Origin: Hippasteria phrygiana | Lineage: Eukaryota; Echinodermata; Asteroidea; Valvatida; Goniasteridae | Direction: 5' to 3' | Length of the DNA stretch: 64,000 nucleotides | Assembly: GCA_037893225.1 (NCBI GenBank) | Contig: JAZGUH010000451.1 | Span: 3,676,001-3,740,000, forward strand | In this document: positions 11,762 to 24,554 of the stretch, in pieces | Position numbering within the stretch: position 1 is the first letter of the stretch | How the letters are laid out: every line of letters begins with the position of its first letter | Notes under the pieces: generated by a model | What the model was told of the DNA's origin: nothing | Database searches by the model: none | What the model saw: the letters and a program-made list of their open reading frames with translations, nothing else | Program-made: the position numbers and the translations under genes

Positions 11762-14012
11762 TGTAATAAGCATTGTGCGCATGCGTAATACACACTTTTG
11801 CCCAAGAAAAAATCACAAGATCTTAGGGAAATTCTTAAACGGGCAATACTCGCGAAACTACAATTCTATCCTGGACAAAACTCGTTGGGACCCACACCCT
11901 CATCTAATGTTGTTGTAAAAAGTCTACGATCTAGTGCACATGGTAATGGCGACACATCTAACAACGAACGTCAACATTGAGCGGGGGAAACGGGTTGTAG
12001 TCATGGGCGTCGCGAGGGGGGGGGGGGACATTCCCCCTCCCCTGGAAATACAAAAGGGGAAAATACAAATAAAAATAAATAAAAGAGGGTCGAAGTCAAT
12101 GTCGTATCCAGTGAGCGGCGCCCGATGGTGTTCTGACCAATCACATTCGTGGTTTATGTCCGACATGCGTGCAAAAACGTCCGACATGCGTGCACGCGCA
12201 TGTGACGCGCGCGCTTACTGGATAGGTGTATTGAATGTATACGGTATTTAAAACACTGGAAACCTGTTGAAAGGGGACTAAAATGCGGCTATAATAGGCC
12301 TACGTATCGCGGTCTTAAACAAAGTGTCGAGTGATGTCCAGCACCCCTCCCCTTTCGATTTTTCCACGGCCGGTGATTTCTCCCTTTGCTGTTTTCTGAT
12401 GAGTGCTTTGCCCCCCTCTAGATAACAATCCTAGCGATGCCTGGTTGTTGTCTACTGTTTTGTCCAAGATTGCAGGTTGCATTTTTTCCCCTTGACTGCC
12501 CACCCACTGGCACTCTCACAGCAACAATTCAATTTGAAGCAAACATACAAAGATACGATTTTGTTAATGGTATGCTATCATCCTGAAAACGTTTTCTTGT
12601 AACTGTACAAAAACAAAAACAATTTACGGGAATTTCCTTGCAGTTTGGACGCCTGCGCAATCCCGTAAAAACAAACGGTGCAAGCTGCGACTCATGAACA
12701 CGTTACGCTGATGTCCCTTAAAATAACCCTGCTTTTTCCCCTAAAAATACAGGGTATACAAAAAATTCACTCAGTTACTGGAAACTTGGTGTAAGTAATC
12801 ACGAATTGACAGAAATGGGAACCAGACTAAATAGACGTGATTTATTATACATGCACATTACTCTAGATATCAATTGTACAAATGCTACAGTAATTTACTA
12901 AACACTACATACTGAACAATGTCGCGCTTTAGCTTTATATTCAGCCTTATCCTGCCATCACGAAGTCACGGTTTCAGATGGAAATTTTCAATATTTGAAT
13001 ACGAAAGAAGATGTTATGCGATTCTTCACCTCTGTTTACAAAAAGTCTAAATTCCTATGTGGAATTGCTTAAATAATTAAATATTTTAGTCAAGAAATCG
13101 TGTTTTTGGACAAAACACTGCAATATAACATGACTTGTGTGAACACACATTTCCTCAGTTCTGATTTGTCAGTTGCTACGTAATGAGATTCGTGTAGGAG
13201 AACATGAGATTTTCAGTTCAAAACCCGTTCAAACTAAAATACGGTGATTTTACGAGATTTGTTTACAGTGCAAAAGTTGCTAGAAAGTTGTCGTTGGTCA
13301 CGTACGGTGCTAATCATTTTGCTATACCCTAATCTAATAATTAATAATTGTTATGCTTACATAGCGCTTTCAATCGTATCAACTATCTCAAAGCACTTTA
13401 CAATCTACGTATCCTGCGTAAGGTTGCGTAAAGATTTTTTGGTCTCAAGGACTGCAAAGATCAATTCTTGCGTACATGCAGTTTCAGACAAGTTAGCCTA
13501 CACCACAGAATGGTCAATAAGTTATCATTGACTACGAACCCTGAGTGCGACAAACTATACAGAATGTTGAGAAAAAAACTCAAACTGTATGAATGAAATT
13601 ATTTTCGCAGTTAGAAGAAATCTATATATGTTTTTAAAAAGATGGAATGCAGCTCAGCCGATCTGCTGCTGATCAAACAAAACATTACGAAAGAGAGAAC
13701 AATATCAACCAGCAATTGTTGACGGGCGAACACTGCAAGTGGTGCGATCTTCTCACAGCACACAAATTCTGACCGTAAAAGTAATATGCGTTTCAAGTTC
13801 GAAAATACATATTCACCTAGCCTTGAAGCTGTATTATTTAAATCACAGTAGTTTAATGAATTTCATATCACCTTGCACAAGGTTTAATATTTTGCTTAGG
13901 AAAGTGCATTCATCTGCGAAAAATGCATGTGAATTATACAAATCGCTTCTAACTAACTCCATCCCCGACGCAAATTCCGACCCGGCGGTACCAACTGCTA
14001 CATGGATCCGAA

Positions 14013-14082
14013 TGGTGGTTGAGTTGTTGAGACGTCTGCACTAGAAGGAGCAGGTCGTGGGTTCGAGTCCCGCTCTTGGAAA
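14013..14082 (+). repeat. tRNA-derived SINE head (in repeat unit 2)
   Basis: Copy of the unit 1 sequence, with the B box GGTTCGAGTCC at 14060. Confidence 0.6.
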
Positions 14083-15749
14083 GCTCCGAGCATGTAGTGC
14101 TTAATACACTACTTCAGGAAAGAGCAAACAAATCTTATCGTGTAATTATTTGACGGCTTTCGTCAGACTTTGAGAAAAAACAAGGTCTTTGACGAAAGTG
14201 CCGTGGATGCGATTTTAACGAATGTAGATGTAAATAAATAATTTGTATTGAGTCATTACATAAAGTTCTGGAAAAACTTCTGGACCACTAACATTTGTTA
14301 GTGGTCCATTTTATGTCACTCTGTGGGTGTCTATGTTTGGTAATTTGTTCCAGCTTTGTCTCGTATTGGGTAAAACAGTGAACCACAAAATCAAGGTTTT
14401 TTACATTTTCTTTTTCTTCAAAAGATGTCTGGATAATTTTCATATGTTCGGATACTGTGCCGATATGGCCAGTTTGAAAAATAGAATAAAATGAGATGAG
14501 GTAACTGAAACCACTCAAAAGAGATATAGGCCCAGGCGTTCGTTGTATATATTTTGAAAATATTTTGAAGTTATTGAAACAGTAACTAATTTTAATTGAA
14601 ACAATTGGTATTTTTGAAGTTCCCAACTATATTCGGTTACATAATAAGGGTAAAAACAGTCCTGACATATCTGCGATATGCTCTAATTTGTTGCTGGTCC
14701 AGTGATTTTTTTCAGAGATGTTTTTAATACAGAGTTGGATTTATTTATTTTTATTTTATATTGCCGTAGTCGCTTAGCGACAATTCCCAGCGGCATTGGG
14801 CAAGCTTATTCCATCATTTTTCAGTTTCTGTTCAATTTTATGGGGATTAACCAATGTCTTTTAGGAGAAATTTCTATCCAAAGATGATCCCCCCTAAAAG
14901 TAGTCCTGTAGCCCATCGCCAGCTTGAAAAAATTATGCCTACACTCATTGCAAAATAGAGCACTTTTAGTGCCCAATTTCATCCGAAATTCACAGTAATA
15001 CAAGGTGGCAGTCCTGTGCACCGCTTCCAACCTTCTCTTTTACAAACCCTCAAGTTCATGGCCCACAAAATGCTCTTATATACAGCAGATAATCTGCGGC
15101 CGATAGTACCCGCCTGCACCCCTATACCGGAAGATCGTAAGGCCTCGGAGATCACTCACACTAACTTCCGTGATAAAAACGTGTGTTGATGATCAGACGT
15201 TCGGATGCTACATTCTAGTGTTGCGAGTTGGGATACATTATACACACAGTTTTAGGTATTATGGGGGATTACATTTGAATTTGCCTTTTTAAGGAAATAT
15301 TATGGTTCGGGTTACGTCAAATTGTGAGCTACCGGTTCTTTTTGGTTCGGGCTAAATGCCTTTGCAGTTTAAAAGATGAGAAAGGATAATAATGATTGTA
15401 TTGGTTCTATTTATTGATTTATTTTAGTGTATTTTATTTCATTTCGTCTATTTTAATTCTTTTAGTTAGGGCTTTTAGTTTAATTGTGCCTTAAGGCCTT
15501 TTCAATTTGAAAGATGAAAAGATAATAATTGCAGTGGGTCTGTTAATAAATGTTATTTATTTATGATAATTAAATCAATAATTCCCCAGATTAAAAAGTG
15601 CATATCGCACTCAACTTCGACAGGCTGAAGAAACCTGTGACGAAAAGACGAAGGAATTTTCAGATTTAGAGGTGGGAGTAAAACCCCGCAGAATGATATT
15701 CTGGGAAAACTCACGGAATCAGGCAGGGATTGAAAAACCAATCAACATG

Positions 15750-15827
15750 TCGGCCTTGGTGGGATTCGAACCGAGGTCGCAGCTGTGCAAAGCGAGGTAA
15801 TACATGTACTACTAGGCCAGCCTGACT
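15750..15827 (-). repeat. tRNA-like sequence (in repeat unit 2)
   Basis: Copy of 10158-10235 shifted by 5592 bp. The third unit ends before this point. Confidence 0.55.
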
Positions 15828-16970
15828 CCCTGAAATCTTCTAACCAGTAATATTTCCCCCTTCATGACTCCTGTAAGGATTTGTCTCCATTTAAGCTTGA
15901 ATCTGAAGAAAAGCGGTGCTTTTATGTGCACTGATCAGATTACGCAGGACAAAATGAAAAATCAAGATTTTTCAAACCTGCTTTTTCGGGGCTATTGTTT
16001 TTTTCATGCGAGATGCTATGGATGAACCGACAAATGTGACCCTCTATAGCATTTTGAGGAATGTCTCCCAAGTTTTTGCTTTTTTACAGAGAAATTATGG
16101 TGGGCTTTCCGATAATACCAATTTTTTTCCTGTACCTTTGGAACGAATCACAAGCTCAATGTACCGCCAATGACGCCATCAAAAAGTCATATTTTTCTTT
16201 CTTTTTCTCGAAACAAAATTACCATGGAAATTCAATGATATTAAAGGTTTCCAAAAAATCTTAAAATGTATTCCGCTAACGACTTTTAGCACGTACATGA
16301 TTCAAGCGACGATTACTCGAAAACTGGTCTTGGGGATAGCATTCCGCATTACGCTCCAGAGGGTCACACATTTCAATAGTTTTTCCCCTTTCCATCAGAT
16401 TAACAACGCAAACCAGTTTCACTTTGAGAACTGTGCTTTGTAGTTGTATGCAAGGTCTATAGCTAAAATAAAAACTATAGGCCTAAGGGGCTGACCGAGG
16501 AATTTTGCAACGGGTGGTCAGACTTTTTAGATTTTTTAACCGTAAATTTAACAAACAAAGAAACTCGTCAAATTAGGGCTGGGCTATTTGCTTAAAAGAA
16601 AGATAATTTGCATGATCTGAGAATGTTAAAAAAGAAGTTGGGAAGAAAAAAAATAGGTGGAAAAACCCCCATCCCCGATCTGTCCCTTACTATCTAACTG
16701 AACGTGGCGAATTATGCACAATTGTTAAGATAACGCCACTCCAGCCTTGATCGAAGCCTAATTAATTCACTGACAATGAGCTGTATTATGCATGGCACAA
16801 GTAGCGATTATCAATCGCCTTGTAAAAGTGCAAAATGGAAATCAGGAACAGAGTGCCCATACTTCATGAAAGATGTAAACATGTATATTGTCGCCAGTGG
16901 AGGTCACCGTTGCCACCAATTTGAAAATCCCAAGATGGCCGCACTAACATTCCAAAGATTTCCAAAGGCA

Positions 16971-17087
16971 ATAGAGTACCGAAGTCTGACGTCAGTTGCC
17001 GCGGCAATGGTTCCAAACACATGCAGTTTAGAATGTATTCTGGTTCCAAACATTGCATTGATTGACGTCATCACTTCGGTACTCTAT
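16971..17087. mobile_element. Foldback MITE, family A (unit 2)
   Basis: Tandem-unit copy of 11379-11495. Confidence 0.85.
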
Positions 17088-17212
17088 AGAAAACAAATGG
17101 GGGACCTTGCTTAACTTGAACTCCGGATACCTCGATTTTTTCTCCACTCCCTCGAAATTTGACTTTACGAGAGTTTACTGTACTGAGCACGTGCGTTCAC
17201 GTAATCGGCTGT

Positions 17213-17354
17213 GGGCCTGTTTGTTTCACACAAATCCGGATCGCGATCAGTGATCTTTACGTTGGTTCACACACCAGATTCCGCCTAATGGATCGAGCGA
17301 ACCTGCGGCTGGATCACTGATCGCTATCCGGATTCGTGTGAAACAAACAGGCCC
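17213..17354. mobile_element. Foldback MITE, family C (end of unit 2)
   Basis: Copy of 11621-11761 with the same ends and the flanking TGT. Confidence 0.8.
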
Positions 17355-19614
17355 TGTAATAAGCATTGTGCGCATGCGTAATACACACTTTTGCCCAAGA
17401 AAAAATCACAAGATCTTAGGGAAATTCTTAAACGGGCAATACTCGCGAAACTACAATTCTATCCTGGACAAAACTCGTTGGGACCCACACCCTCATCTAA
17501 TGTTGTAAAAAGTCTACGATCTAATGCACATGGTAATGGCGACACATCTAACAACGAACGTCAACATTGAGCGGGGGAAACGGGTTGTAGCCATGGGCGT
17601 CGCGAGGGGGGGGGGGGACATTCCCCCTCCCCTGGAAATACAAAAGGGGAAAATACAAATAAAAATAAATAAAAGAGGGTCGAAGTCAATGTCGTATCCA
17701 GTGAGCGGCGCCCGATGGTGTTCTGACCAATCACATTCGTGGTTTATGTCCGACATGCGTGCAAAAACGTCCGACATGCGTGCACGCGCATGTGACGCGC
17801 GCGCTTACTGGATAGGTGTATTGAATGTATACGGTATTTAAAACACTGGAAACCTGTTGAAAGGGGACTAAAATGCGGCTATAATAGGCCTACGTATCGC
17901 GGTCTTAAACAAAGTGTCGAGTGATGTCCAGCACCCCTCCCCTTTCGATTTTTCCACGGCCGGTGATTTCTCCCTTTGCTGTTTTCTGATGAGTGCTTTG
18001 CCCCCCTCTAGATAACAATCCTAGCGATGCCTGGTTGTTGTCTACTGTTTTGTCCAAGATTGCAGGTTGCATTTTTTCCCCTTGACTGCCCACCCACTGG
18101 CACTCTCACAGCAACAATTCAATTTGAAGCAAACATACAAAGATACGATTTTGTTAATGGTATGCTATCATCCTGAAAACGTTTTCTTGTAACTGTACAA
18201 AAACAAAAACAATTTACGGGAATTTCCTTGCAGTTTGGACGCCTGCGCAATCCCGTAAAAACAAACGGTGCAAGCTGCGACTCATGAACACGTTACGCTG
18301 ATGTCCCTTAAAATAACCCTGCTTTTTCCCCTAAAAATACAGGGTATAAAAAAAATTCACTCAGTTACTGGAAACTTGGTGTAAGTAATCACGAATTGAC
18401 AGAAATGGGAACCAGACTAAATAGACGTGATTTATTATACATGCACATTACTCTAGATATCAATTGTACAAATGCTACAGTAATTTACTAAACACTACAT
18501 ACTGAACAATGTCGCGCTTTAGCTTTATATTCAGCCTTATCCTGCCATCACGAAGTCACGGTTTCAGATGGAAATTTTCAATATTTGAATACGAAAGAAG
18601 ATGTTATGCGATTCTTCACCTCTGTTTACAAAAAGTCTAAATTCCTATGTGGAATTGCTTAAATAATTAAATATTTTAGTCAAGAAATCGTGTTTTTGGA
18701 CAAAACACTGCAATATAACATGACTTGTGTGAACACACATTTCCTCAGTTCTGATTTGTCAGTTGCTACGTAATGAGATTCGTGTAGGAGAACATGAGAT
18801 TTTCAGTTCAAAACCCGTTCAAACTAAAATACGGTGATTTTACGAGATTTGTTTACAGTGCAAAAGTTGCTAGAAAGTTGTCGTTGGTCACGTACGGTGC
18901 TAATCATTTTGCTATACCCTAATCTAATAATTAATAATTGTTATGCTTACATAGCGCTTTCAATCGTATCAACTATCTCAAAGCACTTTACAATCTACGT
19001 ATCCTGCGTAAGGTTGCGTAAAGATTTTTTGGTCTCAAGGACTGCAAAGATCAATTCTTGCGTACATGCAGTTTCAGACAAGTTAGCCTACACCACAGAA
19101 TGGTCAATAAGTTATCATTGACTACGAACCCTGAGTGCGACAAACTATACAGAATGTTGAGAAAAAAACTCAAACTGTATGAATGAAATTATTTTCGCAG
19201 TTAGAAGAAATCTATATATGTTTTTAAAAATGATGTTAAAAAGATGGAATGCAGCTCAGCCGATCTGCTGCTGATCAAACAAAACATTACGAAAGAGAGA
19301 ACAATATCAACCAGCAATTGTTGACGGGCGAACACTGCAAGTGGTGCGATCTTCTCACAGCACACAAATTCTGACCGTAAAAGTAATATGCGTTTCAAGT
19401 TCGAAAATACATATTCACCTAGCCTTGAAGCTGTATTATTTAAATCACAGTAGTTTAATGAATTTCATATCACCTTGCACAAGGTTTAATATTTTGCTTA
19501 GGAAAGTGCATTCATCTGCGAAAAATGCATGTGAATTATACAAATCGCTTCTAACTAACTCCATCCCCGACGCAAATTCCGACCCGGCGGTACCAACTGC
19601 TACATGGATCCGAA

Positions 19615-19684
19615 TGGTGGTTGAGTTGTTGAGACGTCTGCACTAGAAGGAGCAGGTCGTGGGTTCGAGTCCCGCTCTTGGAAA
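19615..19684 (+). repeat. tRNA-derived SINE head (in repeat unit 3)
   Basis: Copy of the unit 1 sequence, with the B box GGTTCGAGTCC at 19662. Confidence 0.6.
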
Positions 19685-20406
19685 GCTCCGAGCATGTAGT
19701 GCTTAATACACTACTTCAGGAAAGAGCAAACAAATCTTATCGTGTAATTATTTGACGGCTTTCGTCAGACTTTGAGAAAAAACAAGGTCTTTGACGAAAG
19801 TGCCGTGGATGCGATTTTAACGAATGTAGATGTAAATAAATAATTTGTATTGAGTCATTACATAAAGTTCTGGAAAAACTTCTGGACCACTAACATTTGT
19901 TAGTGGTCCATTTTATGTCACTCTGTGGGTGTCTATGTTTGGTAATTTGTTCCAGCTTTGTCTCGTATTGGGTAAAACAGTGAACCACAAAATCAAGGTT
20001 TTTTACATTTTCTTTTTCTTCAAAAGATGTCTGGATAATTTTCATATGTTCGGATACTGTGCCGATATGGCCAGTTTGAAAAATAGAATAAAATGAGATG
20101 AGGTAACTGAAACCACTCAAAAGAGATATAGGCCCAGGCGTTCGTTGTATATATTTTGAAAATATTTTGAAGTTATTGAAACAGTAACTAATTTTAATTG
20201 AAACAATTGGTATTTTTGAAGTTCCCAACTATATTCGGTTACATAATAAGGGTAAAAACAGTCCTGACATATCTGCGATATGCTCTAATTTGTTGCTGGT
20301 CCAGTGATTTTTTTTCAGAGCTGTTTTTTTTAGACAGAGTTGGATTTTATTTTTATTATATATTGCCGTTGTCGCATAGCTACAATTCCCAGCGGCATTG
20401 GACAAG

Positions 20407-20845
20407 TTAAGAAGGGGAACATTGGATTTAACCAGTGGTTGATTCGTGACGCACCTTATGCAATGACATCCAAGTGCGGACCATAACTTGTTGAACTGCT
20501 GTGTCACTGGTCTCATCTTCACTTGTCGCGGTTTAATACGACAAACGTTGGTGTCGGTGACCAGCACAATGTTGGTTGCACTCGCCTGCGTTCAGGCAAA
20601 GTTGATCAAATTGGCTCACTGACGTAGGACTGACGTCGCAGAGCATAGCCAATTGGAAAAGGCGGCTCTCAAACCAAAGTTATTCACTACATCGGCGCTC
20701 ACAGTTAAAAGATCCGGTGCTGCCAATGATCGCATCACAAACAGGCTGCCGACCCATAGGAAGAATACCCAAAAGTGGCCCATTTGAGCTAGCTATTATC
20801 GACTGCCAACTGAGTCACGTTGTATCAAGAGTTTCGCTTACGAAA
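20407..20845 (+). promoter_or_regulatory. Presumed 5' flank of the peptide-precursor gene
   Basis: This non-repeated stretch lies between the end of the tandem array and the start codon. Candidate elements seen by eye are TTATGCAAT near 20457 (fits a C/EBP-type or POU site), CTGACGTAG and CTGACGTCG near 20620-20632 (CRE-like), and GCCAATT near 20648 (CCAAT-like). No clear TATA box was found. An in-frame ATG at 20717 would add 43 residues with no signal-like character and would bury the signal peptide, so it is taken as 5' UTR. The regulatory role is inference. Confidence 0.3.
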
Positions 20846-22527
20846 ATGGGTGCCTCACCACTTCTCCGACTGGTTGTCCTGTCAATTTTCGCTTTGGTGG
20901 TTGTCAGCGCAGCAGACACTGAGCAGAGTGACATGGACGAGGTAAGAACTGCGGCCCTTTCATTTTCTAGTGGTCAATGAAACTAATTTTAAAGGGTGAA
21001 AGTTATACAGTTGTTGTCAAACCAGTCTAAACAAATTCAAATGTACCCATTTAGACCTCAAATGGGGGTTGCACTTCCCGGCGTACATTGCAAAAACCCC
21101 GTGTTAAAGTAACGTCATGCGGTATCTGAATTGAAGCATGTCGTCACAGTTTTCACGAACAGACGAATTTTGCCTCTCCGCACTAAACTAAAGTTACAAG
21201 AAAATCAGGTTTTACGCTGCTCACTTTTTAAATTGAAGATATTACCTGCGTTCATACCACATGTTGATTCAGTGTTGACACTATGTTAAAGTTCAGTTCT
21301 CGGTCTTTCACAAGTAATTGGCAGCTAAGCGATAAGTCAATTAATTACAGAGTTATTAATTGATTAATACATTTGTCTGTTCGTGAAAACTCAGAAGCGA
21401 GAAATGGCCCGTTTTGCCCCACAGAGTGTCAATTGTCTCTTCGTGAAAACCCAAAATCCATTTTCTGGCAATTTTTATCGAAACACTTGAATCACACCCC
21501 ATCATTTGAAAATTACAGCTGCGTAATATAAATGAATGGTCCCTTTTAATTCCCAGTTTTGTCCCGAGCATTTTGACATCTCACTTGTTATGATCTGACA
21601 TCAATTACCAAAGTAATGATCATTTGAATAATCAAAGGTCGAATTTCAAAATTACAGTTAAACCTATTCAGCTGATAACTGCCTATATTCTTCGATCAAT
21701 CGATCATCAAGAACAATGACACCAAGAAAGAGAAGTCAGAGGAGACTGAAAGGAAGATTCAGAGCAAGAAATTATTGGAAAGCTAGGCTTACTGTCAAAA
21801 GTTTCAAATTGTTTTGCATGGCACCGGACGGCCCGACTGGTCGGAGTAAGCCCAGCATCCGTGTTGAGATGGCGAAATCAACATCAAGCTGTTGAAAATG
21901 TAGATGCTCTCCCAAGAAGTAGGAAAAAACATGAAGTTGAGAATTTAAACAAATCTTTTGTCGTTACTTTATTGTGTCGTTTTCTTGTTTGTATCGGCTG
22001 TTTTATGCATTCGTGTGACGCGGTCCACATTAATTGTCATTTTTAAAATTCGACGTGTAAACATTCAAACAACTCCGGCAATTGATGTATCATAACAATT
22101 AAAGTGTCAAAATGCTCGGGACAAAACTGGGAATTCAAAGGGACCATTCATTTTTATGGGATCTGATTCAAGTGTTTCGATACTTTTTGTGAGGTGTTTA
22201 GTATTACCACATAAAAATACCGCCATCTTGCAAGTGGAAGGATTTTCTAGACACTGATAACACCTAGTAATGTGCAAAGAAACAAGTTGAATTGGATAGC
22301 CATAATTACTTTAGTGATAGGTTATGTACAATACCACGCTGATATTTCCCCCTTTTTTTCTGTTTCTATTTCTCCTCTCGTAGCTTGAGGAACGAGGAGC
22401 TTTTGACTTCTTGAAAAAGGCCGGAAAAGGCATCCTCGGTGCCGCCCTCGGTTCTCTCGCCGATACAATCGGCAGTGGTAAACGGGATCTGATGCGTGAA
22501 AGTGACAGCAACGCTGAGTACCAGTAG
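20846..22527 (+). CDS. Secreted amphipathic peptide precursor (antimicrobial-peptide type), two exons
   Basis: Join 20846-20941 and 22384-22527, giving 79 residues. Exon 1 (32 codons, phase 0) starts at an ATG in good context (aaaATGG) and encodes a hydrophobic signal peptide, MGASPLLRLVVLSIFALVVV then SA, followed by an acidic stretch ADTEQSDMDE. The donor is GAG|GTAAGA. The acceptor follows a long pyrimidine tract ending CTCGTAG. Exon 2 opens LEER (Glu-rich, Arg-ending, a plausible processing site), then a 27-residue segment starting GAFDFLKKAGKG and ending LADTIGS. GKR comes next (Gly amide donor plus dibasic cleavage), then an acidic tail of 13 residues ending AEYQ. The 27-mer has three Lys, two Asp, no Cys, hydrophobic residues spaced i+3/i+4, and Gly at a GxxxG spacing. 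Signal, acidic pro-segment, cationic helix, GKR and acidic tail is the plan of linear helical host-defence peptides and some neuropeptides. I recognise no named family. Function is inferred; the gene structure is well supported. Confidence 0.72.
20942..22383 (+). other. Intron of the peptide-precursor gene, carrying MITE sequence
   Basis: This 1442-bp phase-0 intron has GTAAGA at the 5' end and a TTTTTTTCTG...CTCTCGTAG acceptor. It separates the signal/acidic coding from the mature-peptide coding. It contains a repeat at about 21120-21500 with inverted ends TTTTCACGAACAGAC and GTCTGTTCGTGAAAA, also found inverted at 35755-36020. A second inverted pair lies at 21475-21585 and 22100-22185. A 59-codon basic frame from 21716 to about 21895 lies between them; I see no support for it as a gene. 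Confidence 0.65.
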
Positions 22528-24554
22528 TGTTGCCTCAACCTGTGGAGCGACCCGGGGACCCTTGACTACCCAGAACACCTGTACCGGAGTAACCATTAAT
22601 ATTCGTAGTCCAAATAGAGCGTTCAAGTCTCAGGACTTTAGAATTACATGTATTTCTTTTTGTCACTTGTTCTAAAAGCCTTGGTAGAAAACACCTATCC
22701 GATCTTCACCCCAGTGTGAATCATTGCTCGGAAGTTGGGTCAATGTTTCTTCTTTATATTTGTGCAATTATTAATTTGCAATATTTTAAAATTGTTGGAA
22801 ACAAAATAACTCGTTTTCTTTCTCCAGACCATATTGTTGCAGTTCCCAAGCTCATAAAATAGGATACCGCACACATTGAAGCTCCGTACACGGTGTGCCT
22901 GGAAATGCTTATTCTCGCAAAATTTCAGTGAATTTTTAACTCATTTTGCAAACTCTTTAACTTGGGACGGGACTAAAGTTAAACCAAACACTTGCGGGAC
23001 TAAAAACATCCCTTTAGGTTTGGAGTATTTATCTCGTCAAACAGAGGCTGCTCATTTGGGGACTGCGAGATACTTCATAGTTGCTTTAGATGATGCTCGG
23101 TGGGTCGAGATGTAGTTTGTAATTATTCTTTTAGATTAAAAAGAACCATCACAAAATATCTGCAGGTTTAGACGAATTTCACATTAGCCTTGTCTGCGCA
23201 AGCTCTTATACACAGTGCTATTCAACAAATGCATTCATGCATGAATAACGGAAAAAAACAGCATAGCGCACTGTCAGCGGTACTGGTTCGTCACCACAAA
23301 AATCGTCAATTTGATTGCTTTTGGACGATGCGATCACCGACTTTTCAAAATCAAAAGATTTTACGGTGTTAAATTACACACGACTGTTTACTTAGCACTG
23401 AGCCTCACTTTCAAATCCGGAAGTGCGGGATCGAGGCTATTTTTGTCCGTGTGAAATTCGTCCATACTAAAGCCGAAGCGAAACAAATATGGGCGGTGGC
23501 AGTGTTCACATCAATCTACATTTGCAGGTTTAGTCATATAGAAGGGTCCTTGTCTGATAGTTTATTGTCTTATAGTTCATTTTAATTAAACTGTCGGTTT
23601 GCATTTTTTGTCCTTTTTCAAAAATATAAGAGCTCAATGTCCCTTCTTGAAGTAAACATTCACAATCTTGGCTGAAATCAATTACCTGCACCATTTTGGC
23701 CCAAATTATGCGTACAAACCAACGAGTAGCTTTCCTACAGAAATAAATAAAAAATAAGCCTATTTATGCTGATGTTTTTCTTTCATTTACAATAAGATAT
23801 TATGCTCTCTTTCTTATTACCCGGCCTTCGTTTGAAAGCGCGCGTATGGCTTCAAAGTTTCACGTGCATTAGGTTGAAGATTCAATGACAGAAAGTATCA
23901 TTTTCTACCGAATATGTTGTCGCATAGAAATCTGTTTGTCAATAAGGGTCACATAATATTGAAATGTAATTGAAATATTCTGTTCAAATTACACAGCCTT
24001 GTGTCGCTATCGCCGATTTACCGGACGTCTTGGATGAATGATCAGATTAGGGCGATTATGTAACGGACATGTGTTCATATTTTGAAACGATAGTCAGTTT
24101 CCCTTATTCTGTTTGGTAGTCATCCTTGTGCATGTACTTCTTAGGCTACATCTATATTTACTTTAATACTGAAATGTTTCACAACAGTCATTTTCTGAGA
24201 GTGCTGGAATAAAATGGACCACTCTATAACAGCAATGCCAAGAGTACCGTGTTTTCCTCAGTGCTCCAACTTGATTATTTTTTCCTTTCCAAGCGATGTA
24301 TATACAGGATGAGTAAACACAAGCCGAACTCTCATGGCTTATAAAAAGCTTTTTGGGTTTTCTTCCTCAATTTTATTCCTAAAGAAAGAACAATAACAAC
24401 TAACCCCAAATAGTAAGTAACTAGTGAAATGTTAGCATAATTAATTCTCTAACTAATTATTGAATAATTAATTTGAGCGAAATAACCCAGGAAACGGTCA
24501 TTTGGGGTCTGGGAAGAATTTCCAGGCAAAGTATATTCAATTTGGGGGCAATAT
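22528..24554. other. Presumed 3' UTR and intergenic; one small inverted-repeat element
   Basis: No AATAAA is evident within ~300 bp after the peptide stop codon. Inverted ends GACGAATTTCACA (23171) and TGTGAAATTCGTC (23450) delimit a 292-bp possible MITE. No other gene was seen. Confidence 0.5.

Larger units (their letters stand above)
6231..20406. repeat. 5.59-kb direct tandem repeat, two full copies plus one truncated copy
   Basis: Unit 1 is about 6231-11781, unit 2 about 11782-17371, and unit 3 about 17372-20406 (truncated). Offsets between matching points are 5544-5602 bp and vary by small indels. Units 2 and 3 are almost identical; unit 1 differs more (a 23-G run, and missing segments at about 12585 and 13102 of unit 2). 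Each full unit holds a plus-strand tRNA-like sequence, a GGACCACTAAC hairpin, a minus-strand tRNA-like sequence and two MITEs. Short open frames are conserved only because the DNA is duplicated; none has recognisable domains. Confidence 0.93.

Noticed and set aside
20717..20845. In-frame upstream ATG adding 43 residues to the peptide precursor
   Set aside because: The added sequence is not signal-like and would bury a textbook signal peptide that starts at the better-context ATG at 20846.
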